NCBI RefSeq assembly: GCF_001610835.1
Contig: NZ_CP011270.1
Location: 5,102,001-5,166,000, forward strand
DNA from: Planctomyces sp. SH-PL14
Lineage (GTDB): Bacteria > Planctomycetota > Planctomycetia > Planctomycetales > Planctomycetaceae
Direction of reading: 5' to 3'
DNA length: 64,000 nt
Shown here piece by piece: positions 9,115 to 16,935 of the stretch. The notes beneath the pieces were generated by a model. That model searched no databases. It worked only from the letters and a program-made list of their open reading frames with translations, and was not told the DNA's origin. Position 1 is the stretch's first letter, and every line of letters starts with the position of its first letter. Both the position numbers and the translations under genes were made by a program.

Positions 9115-9816
9115 ATGTTCGAAAGCAAGTCCGGAATCTTCCTCGTCGCCGGGATCGGCTTCTTCGCCCTCGCGTTCCTTTCGAACGCCGCCGTCCCCGC
9201 CCTCATGTACCGCCACCTCCCCGAGAAATCGGTCCGGCAGGTCGTCAACGCGAACGTCCGATACCAGTTCGAAGACCTCGCCCAACGATACCCCGAACCC
9301 TTCCAGGCCGCCTTCGGTACGCCCCCCGCCAACCCCTCCGAGGCCGCCGTCTGGTATGACGACAAGTGCGCCGAAGCCCTCGAAATCGGCCGCAAGGTGT
9401 ACGTCGGCGAAGGATGCTGGCACTGCCACAGCCAGTTCGTCCGGCCGGTTTCGAACGAGGATCGCCGCTGGGGCCCGGTCTCGAAGTCCTGGGAATACCA
9501 GAACGAACTGCAGCGCCCCGTGATGTTCGGCACCCGCCGCGTCGGCCCCGACCTCAGCCGCGAAGGAGGCCGCCGCTCAAACGACTGGCAGGCAGTCCAC
9601 CTGTTCCAGCCGACCATGCTCTCCCCGACCTCCCCCATGCCCGAATACCGCTGGCTCTTTGACGGCGATCCATCCCGTCCCAACAAGCGGGGACTGGCAA
9701 CCCTCACCTACCTGCAATGGCTCGGCTCCTGGCTCGAGAGCTACCCCTACTACGAGGACTACCGGCCGACCGTGATCCAGAAGCCGGAAGCCCCCACGGA
9801 GACTCCCAATGAGTAA
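9115..9816 (+). CDS. ccoO: cbb3-type cytochrome c oxidase monohaem subunit II
   Basis: Membrane-anchored monohaem cytochrome c that passes electrons to CcoN. It has an N-terminal transmembrane helix (about residues 7-27), haem motif CWHCH (about 102), and a distal axial Met in PTSPMPEYRWLF. The ATG at 9115 has GGAG eight bases upstream and gives the usual start next to the anchor. An ATG at 9061 overlapping the ccoN stop would add 18 residues that look non-coding. The 3' end overlaps the next gene by eight bases. Confidence 0.93.
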   Translation: MFESKSGIFLVAGIGFFALAFLSNAAVPALMYRHLPEKSVRQVVNANVRYQFEDLAQRYPEPFQAAFGTPPANPSEAAVWYDDKCAEALEIGRKVYVGEGCWHCHSQFVRPVSNEDRRWGPVSKSWEYQNELQRPVMFGTRRVGPDLSREGGRRSNDWQAVHLFQPTMLSPTSPMPEYRWLFDGDPSRPNKRGLATLTYLQWLGSWLESYPYYEDYRPTVIQKPEAPTETPNE

Positions 9817-10159
9817 CCCCTCCCGCCGCAACCGCGTCTGGTTCTGGTTCTTCACGCTCCTGGTCCTGATCCCGACCGTCCTCGGGTTCTCGAACAAGTT
9901 CCTCGACCTGCTCGTGATCCTCCAGGGGGACGACGAAGGAGCCTTCGCCCTCACCCCCGTGATCAACTACCTCCTCGCCACCGCGGGCTTCCTGTGCCTG
10001 CTCCTGTGGACCGCCGCCCAGGGAGCCTTCCGCGACATCAACCAGCCCAGCCGCGACATGTTCGAGAACGAACGGCAACTCGACGCCGCCCTCCGCGCAG
10101 GAATGCTCCCCGCGCCCCAGCCGGTCCCCGTTTCCTCCACCGAACCCCGCCGACGATGA
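9809..10159 (+). CDS. small membrane protein of the cbb3 operon
   Basis: 116 residues with two transmembrane helices (about 10-30 and 50-70) and a basic, Pro-rich C-terminus. It overlaps ccoO by eight bases and the next gene by four, so translation is probably coupled. No motif identifies its role; oxidase assembly or stability is a guess from position. Confidence 0.78.
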   Translation: MSNPSRRNRVWFWFFTLLVLIPTVLGFSNKFLDLLVILQGDDEGAFALTPVINYLLATAGFLCLLLWTAAQGAFRDINQPSRDMFENERQLDAALRAGMLPAPQPVPVSSTEPRRR

Positions 10160-10329
10160 ACCAGGACACCTCGACACCCGATCAGGACGGCCGCCAGCTC
10201 ACCTACCTCAGCAACACGATCCCCTGGTTCGTGCGGCTCATGTGGGTCGTCTTCTGGATCTTCGCCGTCGCGTATGCCATCGCGTTCTTTCTTCCGGCGA
10301 TCCAAAAGGAACTCGTTACGCCCCCGTAG
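10156..10329 (+). CDS. CcoQ-like single-helix protein
   Basis: 57-residue protein with one transmembrane helix (WFVRLMWVVFWIFAVAYAIA) and short polar ends. The ATG overlaps the previous stop (ATGA). Size, single helix and place in the operon match small cbb3 subunits of the CcoQ or CcoH type, but the sequence is too short to assign with certainty. Confidence 0.7.
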   Translation: MNQDTSTPDQDGRQLTYLSNTIPWFVRLMWVVFWIFAVAYAIAFFLPAIQKELVTPP

Positions 10330-10419
10330 TCGGGAACGCCCGTTGTGGCTTGGATGGTTCCTCAATGGGATGTTTCCGGCGGCTAGGCCCACCAAGCAAA
10401 ATACGGCCCCCCTGGACCC

Positions 10420-10453
10420 CCGCCTCTCGGCGAGCAGGCTCGCCGAGAGGCGG
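10420..10453. repeat. perfect 16-bp inverted repeat upstream of the copper ATPase gene
   Basis: Arms CCGCCTCTCGGCGAGC (10420-10435) and GCTCGCCGAGAGGCGG (10438-10453) are exact reverse complements around a two-base centre. In RNA this would form a very stable hairpin ending 20 bases before the ATPase start. It has no T-tract, so it is not a standard terminator. It could attenuate or process the message, or bind a dimeric protein. The GC-rich string just before it (CCCCCCTGGACCCC) resembles part of the dispersed repeat at 2219 and 16719. Confidence 0.8.
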
Positions 10454-10473
10454 CCGATTTGCAACCTCTTATC

Positions 10474-12669
10474 ATGTCCCATTCCGCCTCCTGCGACTAC
10501 TGCGGGCTGCCGGTCGCCACAGCGGCCTCGGCATCGGAGCCCGTCTACTGCTGCTTCGGATGCCAGTTCGCCGCCGGCGTGACGCGCGAGTCGGACGGGG
10601 CCATGGATCGCCTCTCCCTCCAGGGCCCTTACGCCCGCCTGGGGATCTCGGTCTTCTGCACCATGAACGTCATCATGCTCACAATGGCGCTCTGGGCCTA
10701 CGCGGAGAATCCCGACACGCGATTCGCCGCCGCCTTGGCCGACTTCCTCCGTTACTTCGCCATGCTGTTCACGATCCCGGTCCTCGTCCTCCTGGGCCGC
10801 CCCCTGGCCGAGTCGGCGACGGGCCAACTGCGGCGGGGACTGCTCTCGACCGACTTGCTCCTCCTGACCGGCGTGCTCGCGGCCTCGGCCGCCTCGATCC
10901 TCTCGACGTTTCGCGGGAACGGCCACGTCTACTTCGAAGTCGCCTGCGTGATCCTGGTCCTCGTCTCTCTGGGACGCTGGCTCGAGGCGCACGGCCGGGT
11001 GCGGGCCTCGCAAGCGCTCGACGAGCTCGAACGCCTCCTCCCTGACCGGGTCCTGCGACTGGAGGCGACGGGAGACCAGACGGAGGAAATCCCGGTGGCC
11101 GAGATCCGCGCCGGAGACCGTCTGCGGGTCCGCGCGGGAGAACGAGTCGCCGTCGACGCGACCGTCGAGTCGGGCACGGCCTCCGTCGACGAGCAGTTCT
11201 TCACGGGCGAAAGCGTCCCGGTCCTCAAGACCGTCGGCGATGAGCTCCTGGGGGGAAGCTTGAACCTCGACGGGGACCTCGTGGTCTGCGCGCGGTCCAC
11301 CGCCGAGGGAGGAGCCCTGGCACGACTCGTGAGACAGGTCCGGGAGGCGCGGCTTACCCGCGGCGAGCACCAGGCGCTGGCGGACCGCTGGTCGCGGGCG
11401 TTCTTCCCGATCATCGGGCTGCTGGCGTTGGCGACCTTCGGCGTTCATACGTGGCGGGAGCGGTGGGATGTCGGGCTCATGAACGCCCTCTCGGTCGTCC
11501 TGATCGCCTGCCCCTGCGGCCTGGCGCTCGCCACCCCGCTGGCGGCGTGGGTGGCCCTCGGAACGGCCGCCCGCCGCGGAGTCCTGTTCCGAAGCGGCGA
11601 AGCAATCGAGCGGCTGGCCCGGACCCGCCGCGTCTACTTCGACAAGACCGGAACGCTCACGACCGGCCAGCCCCGCGTCGTCCGGTTCGTCTGCGAGAAC
11701 CCGCAGGACTTCGACCTCCTGCGGAACCTCTCGGTCGCGATCACGCAGTCGTCGACGCACCCCTTTTCGGTCGCGATCCACGAGTTCCTCGAAGCGGCGG
11801 GACCGATCCCGGCGCTGGAAGGATTCCGTACGGTCCCCGGGGCGGGCCTCGAAGCGGTTCTTGCCGATGGCGGGTTCGTCTACGTCGGCTCGCGGGAGTG
11901 GATGGCGTCTCAAAAGCTGGCGGTCGGACCGCGGGTCCAGGCGGCCCTGGCCGATTCGAAGGGAGCGAGCGCGTCCCACGTCTTCGTCGGAACGACGGGG
12001 AGGGGGACCGCGGCCGCCGGCGTCGGGGCGCTGTTTCTCCTGGAGGAGACCCTGCGGCCCAGCGTGGCGGCGTGTCTCGCTGGGCTGGAGGACCTGGCGA
12101 TTGGGGCGGAAGTCCTGACGGGAGACCGGCGGGAGCGAGGCGAAGCGCTGCGGCGGGAGTTGGGGATTCCAGTCCGGGCCCGGCTCCTCCCCGAGCAGAA
12201 GGTCGAATGGATCCGCCGGACGGGCGGGTCTGCAGGGCGAGGAACGGAGACCGATCCCGGTGTTGTGATGGTCGGGGACGGGCTCAACGACGCTCCCGCG
12301 CTGGCGGCGGCGTCGCTCGGTATGGCTCTTGGATGCGGGACTGATGTCAGCCGCGACACTGCGGATGTCTGCCTCGTCCGCGACGATCTGGCGATGGTTC
12401 CGTGGTCGATCGGCTTCGCCCGACGGACGGTGCGGACGATGCGGCAGAACCTTGGCTGGTCGTTCGGGTACAACGGCGTGGGGGTCGTGTTCGCGGCGGC
12501 CGGGTGGCTTCATCCGGCGATCGCCGCCGCCCTGATGGTCGTCAGCAGCCTGATGGTCCTGGGGAACTCACTGCGGCTTCAGGAGGGAGAGATCTCGCCC
12601 TCGTTTCCGTCGCCGCTCCAGGAAGGCCCGGCCGGCCTGCTCCGTCCTTCGGAGGGGGTCGAGGCATGA
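10474..12669 (+). CDS. ccoI: CcoI/FixI-type copper-transporting P1B ATPase
   Basis: Copper-exporting ATPase, 731 residues, needed in other bacteria to supply Cu-B to cbb3 oxidase. The N-terminus has a metal-binding cluster CDYC followed by YCCFGC, typical of the CcoI/FixI branch. Then come TM helices, actuator motif FFTGES, the metal-site CPC (IACPCGLA, about 345), DKTGTLT (about 390) and GDGLNDAPAL (about 600). The ATG at 10474 is used; an ATG five codons upstream is also possible, and no clear Shine-Dalgarno is seen. It overlaps the next gene by four bases (ATGA). Position after the oxidase genes supports the maturation role. Confidence 0.9.
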   Translation: MSHSASCDYCGLPVATAASASEPVYCCFGCQFAAGVTRESDGAMDRLSLQGPYARLGISVFCTMNVIMLTMALWAYAENPDTRFAAALADFLRYFAMLFTIPVLVLLGRPLAESATGQLRRGLLSTDLLLLTGVLAASAASILSTFRGNGHVYFEVACVILVLVSLGRWLEAHGRVRASQALDELERLLPDRVLRLEATGDQTEEIPVAEIRAGDRLRVRAGERVAVDATVESGTASVDEQFFTGESVPVLKTVGDELLGGSLNLDGDLVVCARSTAEGGALARLVRQVREARLTRGEHQALADRWSRAFFPIIGLLALATFGVHTWRERWDVGLMNALSVVLIACPCGLALATPLAAWVALGTAARRGVLFRSGEAIERLARTRRVYFDKTGTLTTGQPRVVRFVCENPQDFDLLRNLSVAITQSSTHPFSVAIHEFLEAAGPIPALEGFRTVPGAGLEAVLADGGFVYVGSREWMASQKLAVGPRVQAALADSKGASASHVFVGTTGRGTAAAGVGALFLLEETLRPSVAACLAGLEDLAIGAEVLTGDRRERGEALRRELGIPVRARLLPEQKVEWIRRTGGSAGRGTETDPGVVMVGDGLNDAPALAAASLGMALGCGTDVSRDTADVCLVRDDLAMVPWSIGFARRTVRTMRQNLGWSFGYNGVGVVFAAAGWLHPAIAAALMVVSSLMVLGNSLRLQEGEISPSFPSPLQEGPAGLLRPSEGVEA

Positions 12670-13409
12670 GCGAGCTTCCGCTGGTTTTCCTGGGCGGCCT
12701 CCTGGGATCGTCGCACTGTGTCGGGATGTGCGGCGGGTTTGCGCTGCTGGTCGGGATGTCGACCACGTCGTGCCGGCAGAATGTCGCGGCGCAGCTCGTG
12801 TACAGCAGCGGCCGGTTGATGACGTACACCGTTCTGGGAGGGGCGGCGGGGCTTGCGGGAGGGCGGCTCGTCGAGCGGGTTCCAGCCCTGGCGAACGCGC
12901 CGGCGATTCTGTCTCTCCTGGCGGGGTTGTTCCTGATCGGGGAAGGGTTGTTCGCGACGGGCGTCATCCGTCGGCGGCGTCCTCGATCGGGGCCGGCGGC
13001 CGCCTGTCTGGCGGGGCCGTTGTTCGGGGCGATCCTGCGGACACCCGGGTTTCAGAACGTATTCACGGCCGGTGTCCTGACCGGGCTGCTGCCGTGCGGT
13101 CTCGTTTACGCCTTCCTGTCGCTGGCGGCGAGTACGCACGACCTGCTGCGCGGAATGACGACCATGACAATGTTCGGGCTAGGGACGATGCCGCTCATGC
13201 TTCTGACCGGCTCCGGAGCGATGCTTCTGGGGCCTGAGGCACGGAAGCGCTTGTTCCGCGCGGCGGCGTGGTGCGTTGTCGCGACCGGGCTTCTGACGGC
13301 CTGGCGGGGCTATCAGTTCTGGAATGCGCCTGTCGAACCGGGCGCAACACCTTGCCCGTTCTGCACGGTCTCAGCGCCGGTACATCCAGAGCTTGACACC
13401 ACCTCGTGA
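12666..13409 (+). CDS. SafE/TauE-like (DsbD_2) membrane protein, oxidase maturation candidate
   Basis: 247-residue membrane protein with about six helices. The first helix has the family signature GSSHCVGMCGGFALL and a later helix has GLLPCGLVYAF, with paired Cys/Pro residues as in DsbD transmembrane domains. Proteins of this kind regularly follow ccoI and are implicated in copper delivery or cytochrome maturation, though often annotated as sulfite exporters. The ATG overlaps the ATPase stop. A Cys pair near the C-terminus (CPFC) is an unusual addition that could bind metal. Confidence 0.85.
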   Translation: MSELPLVFLGGLLGSSHCVGMCGGFALLVGMSTTSCRQNVAAQLVYSSGRLMTYTVLGGAAGLAGGRLVERVPALANAPAILSLLAGLFLIGEGLFATGVIRRRRPRSGPAAACLAGPLFGAILRTPGFQNVFTAGVLTGLLPCGLVYAFLSLAASTHDLLRGMTTMTMFGLGTMPLMLLTGSGAMLLGPEARKRLFRAAAWCVVATGLLTAWRGYQFWNAPVEPGATPCPFCTVSAPVHPELDTTS

Positions 13410-13504
13410 CTCTCCGCGAGCTTGCGAATGGAGAGTCGGGGTGGGCCTGGGCCGAAGTCCCTTCAGCCGCCGGAGGCAACCTGTGAGGAACGGTCCAGGG
13501 CACG

Positions 13505-13972
13505 TTAGACGGGCCGCTTGAAGACCCAGGCCAAAAGCAGACCGCCGCCGACAAGGTGCAGGAGTGCGACGAGGAACCCGACGCCCCACAGGGTGTCGGC
13601 GCCGGTTTCGTCGCGGCCGGGGCAGTTGAAGAAGCGTGTTCGGATGAGTCCGCAGATCCAGGACCAGTGCAGCATGACGTGCACGAGCAGGCCGAGGCCG
13701 AGTCCGATCAGGGTGAAGAACTGCAGGTTCCGCCACTGTGTCAGGGTCTGGCCGAGGACGGTCCAGCCAAATCCGGCCGGTCCTGCGGGAAAGACGAGGT
13801 GCAAGACGCCCGAGATCCAGACGAGGAGGAGGAAGGCGGCGAGGAGAGCTGCGTCGAGCCAGAAGTTGACGAGGGCCCACGAGATCGCGCGGGGCCGTTT
13901 GGCCTCGGGCCTCTGGTGCTCGGCGGGAGCAGAGCTGGAAACATGCCGGAGGTGGTGGGCTGCCTCCGACAT
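13505..13972 (-). CDS. DUF4405-like membrane protein
   Basis: About 155 residues with four transmembrane helices and a conserved-looking His pattern (VHVMLHWSWI) resembling the DUF4405 group of cytochrome-b-like proteins. A Cys in FFNCPG follows the third helix. ATG at 13972; a GTG at 13999 would add nine residues. The start region lacks a clear ribosome site. It is tail to tail with the SafE-like gene and lies downstream of the cytochrome gene at 14043-14525 on the same strand, 70 bases away, so the two may be co-transcribed. A haem-binding or quinone-linked role is only inferred. Confidence 0.72.
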   Translation of the reverse strand: MSEAAHHLRHVSSSAPAEHQRPEAKRPRAISWALVNFWLDAALLAAFLLLVWISGVLHLVFPAGPAGFGWTVLGQTLTQWRNLQFFTLIGLGLGLLVHVMLHWSWICGLIRTRFFNCPGRDETGADTLWGVGFLVALLHLVGGGLLLAWVFKRPV

Positions 13973-14042
13973 GGGGGGACTTTGAGGACTGGGGGTCACG
14001 TTGGACTCAGGAAACGAAAGATGTGGGGCGGTTCGAAGACCG

Positions 14043-14525
14043 TCATTTGCGGCTCTGGGTGGCAGTAGAGGGCTTTCCTTCGGCGATCAGTTTGTCGCGC
14101 ACGAAGCGGTGGCAGTCGACGCACTGCATCGTGACGTCCACCCAGCGGACCATTGCCTTGTCGAGGTCTCCCGCCTGGGCCGATTCACCGAGCAGTTTGG
14201 TGACGCGCTGGAAGTCGTCGCTGAACTGCCGGTACATGACGTCCTTGGAGATCCGCCATGTCTCGGCTTCGCACATCTTCGCCAGTTCGTCGGCACCGGA
14301 CTTCACGAGTCGGGAGTCCTCCGTCACGAGCCCTTCCAGAATGCGGTTCGAGGCGTCGAGCTTCTTCCGCATGAACTGCTGAAGCTCTTTGGTCCGCTCG
14401 AAGCCGGGCCGCGACGGTGAAGGCCTCGGAGCGTCCTGGGCGGCGGCGCCGTGGAGGGCTTGAAAGGCCAGGACGCCAGCAGCGAGAGAGGCGGTGGCGA
14501 AGGAAGCGAAGGAAAGGAGGCGCAT
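14043..14525 (-). CDS. cytochrome c'-like periplasmic monohaem protein
   Basis: 160-residue exported cytochrome. It has a signal peptide (residues 1-29, ending near AAAQ), a helical domain with QFMRKKLDASNRILEGL, and haem motif CVDCH about 26 residues from the C-terminus. It is very similar in layout to the protein at 2295-2771, including the phrase before the haem (VDVTMQCVDCH here, FDVTISCVDCH there). This is the third such paralogue within 12 kb. It likely shares a transcript with the downstream DUF4405-like gene. Confidence 0.85.
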   Translation of the reverse strand: MRLLSFASFATASLAAGVLAFQALHGAAAQDAPRPSPSRPGFERTKELQQFMRKKLDASNRILEGLVTEDSRLVKSGADELAKMCEAETWRISKDVMYRQFSDDFQRVTKLLGESAQAGDLDKAMVRWVDVTMQCVDCHRFVRDKLIAEGKPSTATQSRK

Positions 14526-14599
14526 GGGAAAACCTTGGAGGGGGGATAGAGGCTCGTGACGCTCCAGCCGAGGGCGCGGCGGCTCTTTGCGTTGCGATG

Positions 14600-15052
14600 T
14601 CAGCGGGCGTTCAACAGATCGCGAAGGCGTCGGAGTTCGGATTCCTGTTCGGTCTGAAGGTCCGTGGCGAAGGTCTCGAACTCACGGCCGGCGGTTCCCC
14701 AGCAGTCGAAGCCGGGGCCGCAGCCGTTGAGGCGGGCGATGATCCCATCCAGCCGGGTGAGCAGGAGGCGGTGACGCGCTTCCATCTCGTTCGGATCGAG
14801 GGGATGCAGGGATCCCGGAAGGGAGGCGTCGGGCGGGGAAACGAGTCGATGCTCCGCCGTTTCCTCCTGGGAGAAATGCCTGGCGAGTCTTTCTCGCAGG
14901 GCGTCGAGACGCATCCCCATCTGTCCGAAGTTCGGCTTGCCCCACTCGCGGAGTTGCTCCCACCATTGCCGTTCCGATTTCAGCCGCAGGACCAGCTCTT
15001 CCTGTTCGCGGACGAGTTCGGAGAGCCCGAGTTGAGAGGGGGATACGTTCAT
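14600..15052 (-). CDS. hemerythrin-like (HHE) cytoplasmic protein
   Basis: 150-residue all-helical protein without signal peptide. The pattern HFSQEETAEH around residues 60-70 and EARHRLLL about 30 residues later resembles the His/Glu iron ligands of HHE domains. Some expected His residues are not obvious, so the assignment is tentative. Start ATG at 15052 with GGAG about nine bases before it. It lies upstream of the third cytochrome c'-like gene on the same strand and divergent from a globin-coupled kinase, which fits an O2- or NO-related role. Confidence 0.65.
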   Translation of the reverse strand: MNVSPSQLGLSELVREQEELVLRLKSERQWWEQLREWGKPNFGQMGMRLDALRERLARHFSQEETAEHRLVSPPDASLPGSLHPLDPNEMEARHRLLLTRLDGIIARLNGCGPGFDCWGTAGREFETFATDLQTEQESELRRLRDLLNAR

Positions 15053-15436
15053 GGCTGCGGCTCCGTAAACAGGACTGTCACCCGCAGTTCTGCATGTCGA
15101 ATGCCGAACGGGTGAGCTCCGGTAAACCGACGGAACCTCGTCATTCCTTCGGTCCGCTGCCGCACAGGCCCTCGCGGAGGTGACACCAAAGAGCACGGCA
15201 TGGGACGGATCCGCACACCGGGGCCCTGAGGCTCGCCCTTAGTCGGGCACGGGGGATGGTGTTGTTCTCTGGGCCTCTTGCCGCCCGTAACTGGTATGGG
15301 AGTTGCCGCCCGAATGAGGGACATCTCGTGCGAGAACGCACCTGCACTTCATCGGCCCCGTCGCCCATTCCTCGATTTTCCAGTCCTGCGACTCCGCACA
15401 GCGCGGACGCTATCCTGACGGCACACGCCCCTTTTC
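15053..15436. promoter_or_regulatory. divergent intergenic region before the globin-coupled kinase
   Basis: About 380 bases between the divergent hemerythrin-like and kinase genes. Promoters for both are expected. No clear motif, repeat or gene was recognised by eye. Confidence 0.3.
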
Positions 15437-16621
15437 GTGAACGACTCCAGCCCACCGAAGATGGACCCTCAACGGCTCTTCGCCCGATACCGCGAACTGC
15501 AAGCGTACGTGGGCTGGACCGACGGGCATGCGGAGAAGATCCGATCGATCGGCCCGCTGGTGGGCCCTCATTTTCCCCGGCTGGTGGAGGATTTCTACGC
15601 GGAGATCGAGCGGCATCCGGACGCCCTCAAGGTCATCACCGGAGGAGCGGCCCAGATCGAGCGGCTCAAGGGGACGCTCGTCCTGTGGCTCGAGCAGCTG
15701 GTCTCCGGCCGGTATGACGCCGACTATGTCGTCCGGCGTTGGAAGATTGGACATCGGCATGCGGAGATCGGGCTGGATCAGGTCTTCACGAACGTCGCCC
15801 TCTCACGCCTCCGCCGCGGGCTGCACGGCGTCCTCGACGAGTTCTGGACCGGATCGGTGCAGGAACTCCTTGAACTGCGTGTGACCGTCAATACGCTCAT
15901 CGATCTGGATCTGGCACTAATCGAGGATGCGTACCAGACCGAGCACTTCCTGCGGCAGCAGGCGACCGAGCGGCTGGCGCTCATCGGCCAGGTGGCGGGT
16001 GGGGTTGCTCATGAGCTGCGGAACCCGCTGAACGTCGTCAAGACGTCCGTTTACTACCTGCTCAATGCGAAGAATCCGTCGCCGGAGAAGTCTGTCAGCC
16101 ATCTGCAGCGGATTGAGCGGCAGGTCGGCCAGGCCGAAGAGGTGATCGCCGCGCTCGTCCGCTTTGCGAAGATGCCCCTTCCCGATGTGGGGCCCCTGGA
16201 GATCGACAAGCTGGTCGACTCGGCGCTGGCCCTGACCGAGGTCCCGGCGAATATCCGAGTGGTGCGGAATTGTCCCGAGGGGCTGTGGGCGATCGCCGAC
16301 GCCGACCAGTTGCGGATCGTCCTGGATAACCTCATCCGCAACGCCTGCGAGGCCATGCCGAACGGCGGAACGCTCTCACTGACCGCGGGGTCTCGCCCCC
16401 CATATCTCCACATCGACGTGACCGACACGGGGACGGGGATCGAGCCGGACAATCTCCAGCGCGTGATGGAGCCCTTCTATTCGACGAAGGCCCGGGGGAT
16501 CGGGTTGGGGCTGGCGATGGCGAAGGCGCTTGTTGAGAAGAGTGGGGGCCGGATCAGTGTTGCCAGTGAAGCGGGGCGCGGGACGACCTTCACGGTTGGA
16601 CTCAAGGCCCGGGGCGAATGA
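15437..16621 (+). CDS. globin-coupled sensor histidine kinase
   Basis: Soluble kinase of 394 residues. Residues 10-165 are a protoglobin sensor domain (AYVGWTDGHAEKIRSI, then the haem-proximal region KIGHRHAEIGL, with His108 the likely iron ligand). This is followed by a HisKA dimerisation domain with phospho-acceptor His192 (GGVAHELRNPLN) and an HATPase domain with N-box (LDNLIRNACEAM) and G-boxes (DTGTGI, GIGLGLAMA). Proteins of this design sense O2, NO or CO. No transmembrane helix is present. Start GTG at 15437; an ATG at 15461 is equally plausible. The adjacent receiver genes and the NtrC-type regulator at 3.7 kb are candidate partners. Confidence 0.9.
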   Translation: MNDSSPPKMDPQRLFARYRELQAYVGWTDGHAEKIRSIGPLVGPHFPRLVEDFYAEIERHPDALKVITGGAAQIERLKGTLVLWLEQLVSGRYDADYVVRRWKIGHRHAEIGLDQVFTNVALSRLRRGLHGVLDEFWTGSVQELLELRVTVNTLIDLDLALIEDAYQTEHFLRQQATERLALIGQVAGGVAHELRNPLNVVKTSVYYLLNAKNPSPEKSVSHLQRIERQVGQAEEVIAALVRFAKMPLPDVGPLEIDKLVDSALALTEVPANIRVVRNCPEGLWAIADADQLRIVLDNLIRNACEAMPNGGTLSLTAGSRPPYLHIDVTDTGTGIEPDNLQRVMEPFYSTKARGIGLGLAMAKALVEKSGGRISVASEAGRGTTFTVGLKARGE

Positions 16622-16697
16622 GCTTGAACCGCTAACTCGAGCGGCGCACTTGCCGGCACAGCTTTGTTTGCTCAAGCCCGATGTGCGACGGCAGCCA

Positions 16698-16728
16698 GGA
16701 TGCAAGGGGGGCTCACCCCCTTGCATCC
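16698..16728. terminator. strong hairpin after the globin-coupled kinase gene
   Basis: Arms GGATGCAAGGGGG (16698-16710) and CCCCCTTGCATCC (16716-16728) are exact reverse complements with a five-base loop. There is no T-tract, so an intrinsic terminator is uncertain. The right arm is the start of the dispersed repeat, so the hairpin may be a feature of the repeat itself. Confidence 0.5.
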
Positions 16729-16754
16729 CCCACCAGGGTGCCCCTGGACCCGGT
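16719..16754. repeat. dispersed intergenic repeat, copy 2
   Basis: Matches 2219-2255 with two substitutions and one gap. Motifs CTTGCCGGC (16649) and TTTGCTCAA (16667) precede it, as both also do near copy 1. Here the repeat's left part is palindromic; in copy 1 that palindrome is degraded. Confidence 0.75.
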
Positions 16755-16935
16755 GAGGTCAGCGGCGCGGGGTGAGCGTTAGTAACGACTCCTTGTCGGC
16801 TTCGATAGAGACCCGATAAATTCGCTGGAGCGACGGGGCTGCCGCAAAACATGTCGAACCCGCTCGGCTGCGATCAACAGATCGTCAATGCCGGCGTGCC
16901 GCCCGACAGTCACCCGGCCCCCTCAGCCAACGCTC

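Larger units (their letters stand above)
16622..16935. other. intergenic region with repeat and hairpin
   Basis: About 310 bases between the kinase and the double-receiver gene. They hold the second copy of the dispersed repeat and a strong hairpin (separate entries). No gene is seen. Confidence 0.6.

Noticed and set aside
9967-12513. 848-codon minus-strand frame across the copper ATPase
   Set aside because: Shadow of the P-type ATPase codon pattern; no recognisable domain.
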